Shown one piece after another: positions 20,674-26,465 of a stretch of 30,819 bases of DNA. The stretch comes from a virus. How positions within the stretch are numbered: position 1 is the first letter of the stretch; each line of letters starts with the position of its first letter. The position numbers were made by a program, and so were the translations under genes. The DNA lies in IMG/VR virus record IMGVR_UViG_3300032085_001675, positions 1 through 30,819 of that record. One strand, 5' to 3'. Below the pieces are notes generated by a model, which was not told the DNA's origin, searched no databases, and saw only the letters and a program-made list of their open reading frames with translations.

Positions 20674-21354
20674 ATGCGCACCGTGTGGGACGAGGGCGCC
20701 ACGGCCGACCTCCGGGTCGAGATCGACGGCGCCGGGCAGAACACCCAGGTCGAGGTCGTGCTGCACGACCCGGACGGGGCGGAGACCAGCCCGCAGGCCA
20801 GCCCGAACACCGACCGGGACGAGTGGACGGTCATGCCGGTCCTCGACGCCCCGGGCGTCTGGTGGCTCGTCGCGGAGGTCACCGGGGCCGGGGCTGGGGT
20901 GAAGCGCTACCGGCTGCGGGTCCGCCCCTCCGGTCCGGTGGAGCCCACCGGCAGGGTGTACGCCACGTCGGGGGACCTCGCCCGCTACCTGCAGGATGCC
21001 CCGCCGGTCGACGCCGACCGCGTGCTGGCCCGCGCCTCGGAGCTGGTCGAGGATCTCGCGGTCGCCGCGGTCTACGCCGTGGACGATGAGGGCTACCCGA
21101 CGCACGAGGGCACCCGGGCAGCACTGCGGGACGCGACGGTCGCGCAGGCCGCGTTCATGGCCGCCGGGCGCGGCTCGGAGTACGGCACCGGCGGGGACTA
21201 CAACCAGGTGTCCATCGGGTCGGTGTCGCTGGCCGGACGCGGGGAGGCCACCACCGGCCCGGTCTCCGCTGACGGCATCCCGATCGCGCCCGGCGCCCTC
21301 GGGGCGCTGCGCCGCTACGCCCTCGCCCCCGGGCACCCGTGGGTGAACGGCTGA
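20674..21354 (+). CDS. head-tail connector with N-terminal beta domain
   Basis: 226 residues, ATG at 20674 after GAGAGGGGG. Residues 1-92 form a beta-sandwich-like domain (TADLRVEIDGAGQNTQVEVV to GVKRYRLRVRPSG). Residues 95-226 match head-completion adaptors of the HK97 gp6 type: YATSGDLARYLQDAPPVDAD, RVLARASELVEDLAVAAVY, then ATVAQAAFMAAGRGSEYG. Such adaptors bind under the portal as a ring. The extra N-terminal domain is not usual and may decorate the neck. Overlaps the next start (TGATG). Confidence 0.75.
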   Translation: MRTVWDEGATADLRVEIDGAGQNTQVEVVLHDPDGAETSPQASPNTDRDEWTVMPVLDAPGVWWLVAEVTGAGAGVKRYRLRVRPSGPVEPTGRVYATSGDLARYLQDAPPVDADRVLARASELVEDLAVAAVYAVDDEGYPTHEGTRAALRDATVAQAAFMAAGRGSEYGTGGDYNQVSIGSVSLAGRGEATTGPVSADGIPIAPGALGALRRYALAPGHPWVNG

Positions 21355-21668
21355 TGGGCGCGATCCCCGGCTACCTCCTCGGACACACGGTCGGCCTGCG
21401 TCGCTTCACCGGGCACGGCTCGACCGGCCCGACGCACGGCGCCCGCGAGGAGCACCCGGCGTTCGTGGACGCGCACACGCGCAACGTGCGCGCGCGCGAC
21501 GGCGAGCAGCGGGTCTCGTCGACCACGGTCTACCTGCCCATCGACACCGAGGCGGGCCTGCGGGACCTCCTCGACCACGACGGCCGCGAGCTGCGCGTCA
21601 TCGACGTGAAGGTCCGTGACGGCGGCGGGCTCCCGACCCCCGACCACGTCGAGATCATCTGCGAGTAG
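21354..21668 (+). CDS. head-tail stopper/connector protein
   Basis: 104 residues from ATG 21354 (MGAIPGYLLGHTVGLRRFTG), chosen for its TGATG overlap with the previous stop; an in-frame GTG at 21339 would add five residues. Beta-rich with VSSTTVYLPIDTEAGLRDLL and ELRVIDVKVRDGGG, like SPP1 gp16/HK97-type stoppers that close the head after packaging. Identity depends mainly on order between adaptor and tail-completion genes. Confidence 0.7.
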   Translation: MGAIPGYLLGHTVGLRRFTGHGSTGPTHGAREEHPAFVDAHTRNVRARDGEQRVSSTTVYLPIDTEAGLRDLLDHDGRELRVIDVKVRDGGGLPTPDHVEIICE

Positions 21669-21679
21669 GAGGTCCTGCG

Positions 21680-22027
21680 ATGGCGCAGAGCGTCAGCGTC
21701 GAATGGAACGGGGACCGGGCACGGGCCGCCGGGCAGGAGGGATGCGCGACGGGCAGCCTGCACGCCGCCGAGTACCTCCTGTCGGTGTCCCAGCCGCTGG
21801 TCCCGCACGAGGAGGGCACGCTCGAACGGTCCGGGCGGGCGACCGCCGACGGGGACGGGAGCGCCGCGGTCTCCTACGACACCGAGTACGCGGTCCGCCA
21901 GCACGAGGAGCTCGGCTGGCAGCACCCGCTCAAGGGCCAGGCCAAGTACCTGGAGGAGCCCTTCCTCGCGGAGCAGACCACGATGCAGGAACTCATCGCG
22001 GCGGCGATCCGCCGGGTCCTGTCGTGA
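21680..22027 (+). CDS. neck/tail-completion protein (HK97 gp10-like)
   Basis: 115 residues, ATG at 21680 behind AGGAGGTCC. The pattern SLHAAEYLLSVSQPLVPHEE, GTLERSGRATADG, AAVSYDTEYAVRQHEELGWQ and GQAKYLEEPFL is typical of minor capsid/HK97 gp10-like tail-completion proteins: a helix, a stretch containing VPHEEGTL, then a strand with SYDTEYAVRQHE. It helps join tail and head. Its stop overlaps the next GTG. Confidence 0.8.
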   Translation: MAQSVSVEWNGDRARAAGQEGCATGSLHAAEYLLSVSQPLVPHEEGTLERSGRATADGDGSAAVSYDTEYAVRQHEELGWQHPLKGQAKYLEEPFLAEQTTMQELIAAAIRRVLS

Positions 22028-22473
22028 CCTGGTTGGACGGCCTCGCGGAGCACCTGCCGTCGCTCCCGGGGGCCGGGGAGCTGGTGTGGCGGGACCCGGA
22101 CACCGGGGGCGGCTATGCGGAGTCCGAGTGGGGTGTGGTCACCGGCCCGGTGCCGGACCATCCGCCGCGCGTGGTCGGGGTGACCGGCTACGGCGGCACG
22201 GACTCTGACTCCCGGCTGCCGTATGACGAGCCGTCCGTCCAGCTCCGGGTGCGGGGCACCGCCGACGAGCGGGTGTCCCGGCGGCTGGCCCAGGCGCTCT
22301 ACGACGCCCTGCACGGGGCCGGGCCGCTCGTGCTGCCGGACGGCACGCGGGTGCAGCTCGTCCGCGGGCGGCAGGGCGGACCACTGACCCTCGGCCTGGA
22401 CCCCGGAGGCAGGCACGAGCACACCGTCAACCTGGCGGTGGAGATCAACAAGTCGACGGAGCACCGTCCGTAA
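22024..22473 (+). CDS. tail terminator (minor capsid type)
   Basis: 149 residues, GTG at 22024 overlapping the preceding stop (GTGA). VTWLDGLAEHLPSLPGAGEL opens a helix-strand start, followed by PSVQLRVRGTADERVSRRLA, QALYDALHGAGPLVLPDGT and TVNLAVEINKSTEHRP. This arrangement (helix, strand, short helix, closing strand) fits tail terminator proteins that cap the tube and join it to the neck. A longer reading of this frame upstream is a shadow of the tail-completion gene. Confidence 0.75.
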   Translation: MTWLDGLAEHLPSLPGAGELVWRDPDTGGGYAESEWGVVTGPVPDHPPRVVGVTGYGGTDSDSRLPYDEPSVQLRVRGTADERVSRRLAQALYDALHGAGPLVLPDGTRVQLVRGRQGGPLTLGLDPGGRHEHTVNLAVEINKSTEHRP

Positions 22474-22482
22474 GGAGGCACG

Positions 22483-22938
22483 ATGCCTGGCACGAAGCTC
22501 AACGCCCGGGACCTGATCGTCGAGGTCGAGGACCCGGACACCGAGGACGACTGGACCGAGATCGACGGGATCAACTCCGCCACGGTCAACAAGGCCGAGA
22601 ACGAGGAGATCACCGACACCACGACGTTCGCGTCCGACGGGGACTACGAGCACGAGATCATGCAGCGCGGCCGGTCCCTGGCCCTGGTCGGCTTCTACTA
22701 CGACGACGAGGGGGACCGGGACCCCGGCCAGCTCCTCGTCGAGCAGATGGCCGACCGGAAGGCGTCCGAGTCCCTCGGGCGGGTCCGGATGCGCTACCCC
22801 TCATGGGAGGACTGGGTCATCTGGACGGCCACGTTCTCCGAGGGTGAGCAGGGCGGCGGCAACAACGACAAGACCTCGTTCAACGCGACGATCCGCCGGT
22901 CCGGCCCGTCCGACTCCGAGCCGGTCGAGCCCGCGTGA
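22483..22938 (+). CDS. major tail tube protein
   Basis: 151 residues, ATG at 22483 behind AAGGAGG. MPGTKLNARDLIVEVEDPDT, WTEIDGINSATVNKAENEEI, TDTTTFASDGDYEHEIMQRG and RSLALVGFYYDDEGDRDPGQ are the features of TP901-1-like tube proteins, including the long loop with TTTFASDG. The C-terminus (SFNATIRRSGPSDSEP) is also typical. It stacks in hexamers around the tape measure. Confidence 0.88.
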   Translation: MPGTKLNARDLIVEVEDPDTEDDWTEIDGINSATVNKAENEEITDTTTFASDGDYEHEIMQRGRSLALVGFYYDDEGDRDPGQLLVEQMADRKASESLGRVRMRYPSWEDWVIWTATFSEGEQGGGNNDKTSFNATIRRSGPSDSEPVEPA

Positions 22939-23552
22939 GCGGGGGGCAGACCGGGGGGCCTGCCGCCTCGCAAGAGGAGATCGCGGACCTGGAGGCGCGG
23001 CTCGCCGAGCTACGCTCCCAGCCCTCCGCGGCGGAGCAGGCCCGCCAGGACAAGCGGGACAGGTACGCGCGGCAGCGTGAGCAGGCCGAGGCCGCGGAGA
23101 CCGCGGACTTCGACGCCTACCGGGCGTTGCAGGCACCGACGACGCTCGGGGTGAAGATCCGGGGCCGGGTGTTTCACCTGCCGAAGCAGGCGCCGCTGTC
23201 GTTCACGCTGGAGACCGAGCGGCAGAAGTCCGGCTCCGGCCGGATGACGACCGAGGATCTCCGGCGGATGGTGACGATGCTGTTCGGGCCGCAGGCCCTG
23301 GACCACATCGTCGAGTCCGGCTACGACCACGACGACCTCGGCATCCTGATCATGTACGCGTCGGCGAACCTCGGGTCACCCGTGGAGCGGGTCTCCTTCG
23401 CGGAGGCCGAGCGCTTCTACCGGGAGAACGAGGAGCGGCTGCGCTCGGGAAAAGCCCCGGCCGGGCCGCGGCCCGGGGAGGCGCCGAACCGGGCGGCACG
23501 GAGGCGCGGGAAGCGGAAGCGTGGCGGTCAGTCATCCGCCACTGGACGCTGA
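22935..23552 (+). CDS. tail assembly chaperone, short form (gpG-like)
   Basis: 205 residues, GTG at 22935 overlapping the previous stop. Residues 1-65 are a charged coiled coil. Then follow the chaperone core with LGVKIRGRVFHLPKQAPLSF, DLRRMVTMLFGPQALDHIVE and DDLGILIMYASANLG, and a basic, Gly/Arg-rich end. It is the unshifted product of the G/GT pair placed between tube and tape-measure genes, as in lambda. The frameshift site is at 23447-23453, so the 0-frame end after that point is the alternative tail. Confidence 0.85.
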   Translation: MSGGQTGGPAASQEEIADLEARLAELRSQPSAAEQARQDKRDRYARQREQAEAAETADFDAYRALQAPTTLGVKIRGRVFHLPKQAPLSFTLETERQKSGSGRMTTEDLRRMVTMLFGPQALDHIVESGYDHDDLGILIMYASANLGSPVERVSFAEAERFYRENEERLRSGKAPAGPRPGEAPNRAARRRGKRKRGGQSSATGR

Positions 23553-23737
23553 TCATCGCGGACTTCCGTCGGGAGTACCGGATCACCCGGGACGAGCTGT
23601 GGCAGCTCGGAACGCAGGACTTCGTGTGGCTCCTCGTGGGCCTGTCGGACCGCGCCCGGTTCCGCCGCGTCGCCTCCGAGGAGCCACAGGAGTTGAGTGA
23701 GGCCGCTGCCCGGCGCGCGCTGGGGGGCGGCGAATAA
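22935..23737 (+). CDS. tail assembly chaperone, -1 frameshift product (gpGT-like)
   Basis: Ribosomes slipping back one base at G GGA AAA (23447-23453) leave the first frame after K173 and continue in the -1 frame, which is open from 23453 to the TAA at 23735-23737. The product is about 267 residues: 173 shared and 94 new. The new part ends in a domain seen in real G-T extensions: SVIRHWTLIIADFRREYRIT, DELWQLGTQDFVWLLVGLSD. A hairpin (CCGGGC, loop CGCG, GCCCGG, 23461-23476) begins seven bases after the slip site, the usual stimulating distance. The join runs 22935-23453 then 23453-23737. Confidence 0.85.
23447..23476 (+). promoter_or_regulatory. programmed -1 frameshift signal
   Basis: Slippery heptamer G GGA AAA (23447-23453) with its codons in phase with the upstream gene, 7-nt spacer, then a 6-bp GC hairpin (23461-23476). 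The -1 frame behind it is open for 94 codons. This is the standard arrangement for phage tail assembly chaperones. Confidence 0.85.
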
Positions 23738-23753
23738 GGGAGAGGTGGCGCCG

Positions 23754-25586
23754 GTGGAGATCGGCACGCTTGTCGCGTTCCTGAAGGCGGACAGCTCGGA
23801 GTTCGACTCCACGCTGGACTCCGCGGGCGCGAAGATGTCCAGCACCGGCGATCAGGTCGGCTCGTCGTCCGGGTCGATGGCCGACAAGGTCGACCGGAAC
23901 TTCGGGAAGATCACCACCGCGGGGGTGGCGGCCGGGGGAGCCCTCGAAGGGTTCGCCCGGTCCCAGGCCCCGCTCACCGAGGGCCTCGGGCGTGTCGCGC
24001 AGTCGACCGGCATCGCCCAGGACGAGCTGCGCGGGCTCGCGAAGGAGACCTCCAACGTCACCTTCCCCCTCGACGAGGCCATCGGCCTCATGGAGATGGG
24101 CGCCCAGCAGGGTCTCGAATCGGCGGACGCGCTGCAGCAGTACGCCACGTTCTGGGACACCGTCGGTGACGCGACGGGGGAGAACTCCCAGCAGCTCGCG
24201 AAGGCCGGGGTCGGCCTGCGCGCCGTCGGGGTCGCCGCCGGGGACGAGCAGGAGGCCCTCGCCGCCTTCGGCTACGTCACCGAGTCGACCTCCGGCAACG
24301 TCAACGACCTCCTGAAGTTCCTGGAGCGCACCGGGCCCCAGCTCCAGGAGATGGGCATGGACGTTAACGACTCCGCGGCCATGCTCGGCGTGCTGGAGAA
24401 CGAGTTCGGCATGACCGGCCGCACGGCCCGCTCGGAGTTCCGGAAGGCGGTCAACGACTCCGACGGCGACATGAACAAGATGCTCGACACCCTCGGGGTC
24501 TCGCAGGAGCAGCTCGCCACCTACCGCGGGGAGGTCGAGTCGAGCGGGGGCGCGATCCAGGGGCTCGCCGACAACCACGCGGAGTCCTACACCTGGATCG
24601 AGAAGCTCAAGCACGGTGTCGACGAGGCGCTGTTCTCCCTCGGCGGCTACGGCGACGCCGCCGCCGCCCTCGCGCTCCCGCTGATGGCGCTGGGCCCGAT
24701 CTCCAAGGCGGTCGTGACCGCGTTCCGGCTGATGGGCAACGGAGCGCTGGTCAACGGCGCGAAGATGGCCGCCGGGTGGATCATGGCGATGGGCCCGATC
24801 GGCTGGGTGATCGCCGCCGTCGTCGGCCTGGTCGCCTTGATCATCGCGAACTGGGACACCGTCAAGTCCTGGACGATCGCGGCCTGGGACGCCGTGTCCG
24901 GCGCGGTAGCGGACGGTATCGACTGGGCGGCGCAGAAGGTCGATCAGGGCGTCGCCCTGGCCCGCGGAGCGCTGATGTGGTTCCAGGCGCTGCCCGGGCT
25001 CGCGCTCGCCTGGTTCGGCGGGCTCGCCGCCGCCGCCGGAGCGAAGATCAACGAGGCTGTCGGGTTCGTCGGTTCACTGCCCGGCCGGGCGCTGTCCGCG
25101 CTCGGGAACCTCGGCGGCTTCCTCGTCGGCGCCGGGCACAGCCTGATCATGGGCTTCTGGAACGGCATCCGGAACGCCTTCGCGTGGGTGAAGGGGCAGG
25201 TCTCCAATCTGCTCGGCAGCCTGCGGAACCTCCTGCCGTTCTCCCCTGCGAAGGAGGGGCCGTTCTCCGGGGCGGGCTACACCGACCGCTCCGGTAAGGC
25301 GCTCATGCAGGACTTCGCCAAGGGCATCACCTCCGAGGAGGGCCACGTCGTCGGCGCCCTCGAATCGACCCTTGGTGCAGGCCAGAAGCGACTGCGCGGC
25401 GCGAAGATCGGCGGCCGGGTCCGGGGCGGGGACGGTGCGGACGCCGAGGCGATGTACGCCGCGGTGCGGGACGCCCTCGACGGCTCCCGGATGTCGATCG
25501 ACGGTCGGGGCACCGCCCGGCTGGTCAACCGCCGGAACCGCTCGGACCGCCGCCGCGGCGGCGGCCTCGCCCCGGCGATGCGATGA
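23754..25586 (+). CDS. tape measure protein
   Basis: 610 residues from GTG 23754 (VEIGTLVAFLKADSSEFDST); earlier in-frame GTGs at 23697 and 23745 are possible, but 23754 has the better spacing from GGGAGAGG. The first 300 residues are helical and contain the phage tape-measure pattern (LTEGLGRVAQSTGIAQDELR, LMEMGAQQGLESADALQQYA, VGLRAVGVAAGDEQEALAAF). A hydrophobic stretch (about 308-375: ALALPLMALGPISKAV, WIMAMGPIGWVIAAVVGLVA) could enter the membrane during injection. The C-terminus has the LLPFSPAKEGPFSGAGYTDR motif common in these proteins. At about 1.5 A per residue the tail would be near 90 nm. Confidence 0.92.
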   Translation: MEIGTLVAFLKADSSEFDSTLDSAGAKMSSTGDQVGSSSGSMADKVDRNFGKITTAGVAAGGALEGFARSQAPLTEGLGRVAQSTGIAQDELRGLAKETSNVTFPLDEAIGLMEMGAQQGLESADALQQYATFWDTVGDATGENSQQLAKAGVGLRAVGVAAGDEQEALAAFGYVTESTSGNVNDLLKFLERTGPQLQEMGMDVNDSAAMLGVLENEFGMTGRTARSEFRKAVNDSDGDMNKMLDTLGVSQEQLATYRGEVESSGGAIQGLADNHAESYTWIEKLKHGVDEALFSLGGYGDAAAALALPLMALGPISKAVVTAFRLMGNGALVNGAKMAAGWIMAMGPIGWVIAAVVGLVALIIANWDTVKSWTIAAWDAVSGAVADGIDWAAQKVDQGVALARGALMWFQALPGLALAWFGGLAAAAGAKINEAVGFVGSLPGRALSALGNLGGFLVGAGHSLIMGFWNGIRNAFAWVKGQVSNLLGSLRNLLPFSPAKEGPFSGAGYTDRSGKALMQDFAKGITSEEGHVVGALESTLGAGQKRLRGAKIGGRVRGGDGADAEAMYAAVRDALDGSRMSIDGRGTARLVNRRNRSDRRRGGGLAPAMR

Positions 25587-25601
25587 TCAAGGAGGCCCCC
25601 C

Positions 25602-26465
25602 GTGGGCAGCGCTGACCCGTTCCTGCTCGGCACCGCCGGGCGCATGATCCCCATGCCGTCGCCGGTCGCGGACGGGTTCGACGCCCCGTACGGGCGCACG
25701 TCCGCGGAGCACCGGTCGCTGACCGGGGCGACGACGATCGACGCGCTCGGGGTGCACCGCGAGTGGGCCTTCGAGTTCGCCTACCGGCACCGCGGGGAGT
25801 CCGCCCGGCTCATCGCCCGCTGGACCTCCCCGATCACCTCGGCCCCGCTCCGGCTGATCGACCCGATCACGCCGAACCGGCTCTCGCTCGACGCCGCCTC
25901 CTGCGGGGGCACGTCCGGCACCGCGGACGCCGCGGAGGCCGACACGGGCCAGGTCCGGAGGGTCCTGCGCGGCGACGAGATGCCCGACGAGGTCGCCGGG
26001 CTCCTCGACGGCATCTACCGCTGGGAGTTCGGCTCCGGGGCTGGTGAGCTTCTGCTCGACCCCGCCGACCGGGTCCCGATCATCGAGGGGGAGGACCTCG
26101 AGTTCCGGGTGTGGGCGCGCGGTAACACTGCCGTGCGCCCGTTCACCCGCTACTACCTCGACAGCGGCTCGGACATCGACAACACCGGCTCGGAGACCGA
26201 GCTGGACCCGGACGACTGGACCGTGCTGACGAGCACCGGGCAGGTCGTGGAGGGCGAGATCCTGGCCGCCCCCGGGGTCAAGTCCGAGTCCGGCGGCTCG
26301 GACCGGTGGGTGGAGCTGGCCGCCCCGCTGGTGACGCTCGACCCGGACGACGACGGGGAGTGGACCCCCGGCGGCGGCGGCCCCGTCGTCGTGCTCGTCG
26401 GCTTCGAGCACGGCTACCAGCGGTTCGGACGCCGCGAGATGACCCTGACCGTGCGGGAGGCGTGA
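25602..26465 (+). CDS. minor tail protein (distal tail-like)
   Basis: 287 residues, GTG at 25602 behind AAGGAGG. It is all-beta in character: TTIDALGVHREWAFEFAYRH, ARLIARWTSPITSAPLRLID, EGEDLEFRVWARGNTAVRPF and PVVVLVGFEHGYQRFGRREM. Position directly after the tape measure and this layout fit the distal tail (Dit-like) protein that forms the hub at the end of the tube in Gram-positive siphoviruses. Its stop overlaps the next start. Confidence 0.65.
   Translation: MGSADPFLLGTAGRMIPMPSPVADGFDAPYGRTSAEHRSLTGATTIDALGVHREWAFEFAYRHRGESARLIARWTSPITSAPLRLIDPITPNRLSLDAASCGGTSGTADAAEADTGQVRRVLRGDEMPDEVAGLLDGIYRWEFGSGAGELLLDPADRVPIIEGEDLEFRVWARGNTAVRPFTRYYLDSGSDIDNTGSETELDPDDWTVLTSTGQVVEGEILAAPGVKSESGGSDRWVELAAPLVTLDPDDDGEWTPGGGGPVVVLVGFEHGYQRFGRREMTLTVREA

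Noticed and set aside
18990-21089. 699-residue open frame on the plus strand spanning the end of the GH16-like gene and the adaptor
   Set aside because: Arg/Gly/Pro-rich out-of-frame reading that crosses two well-supported genes and their junction.
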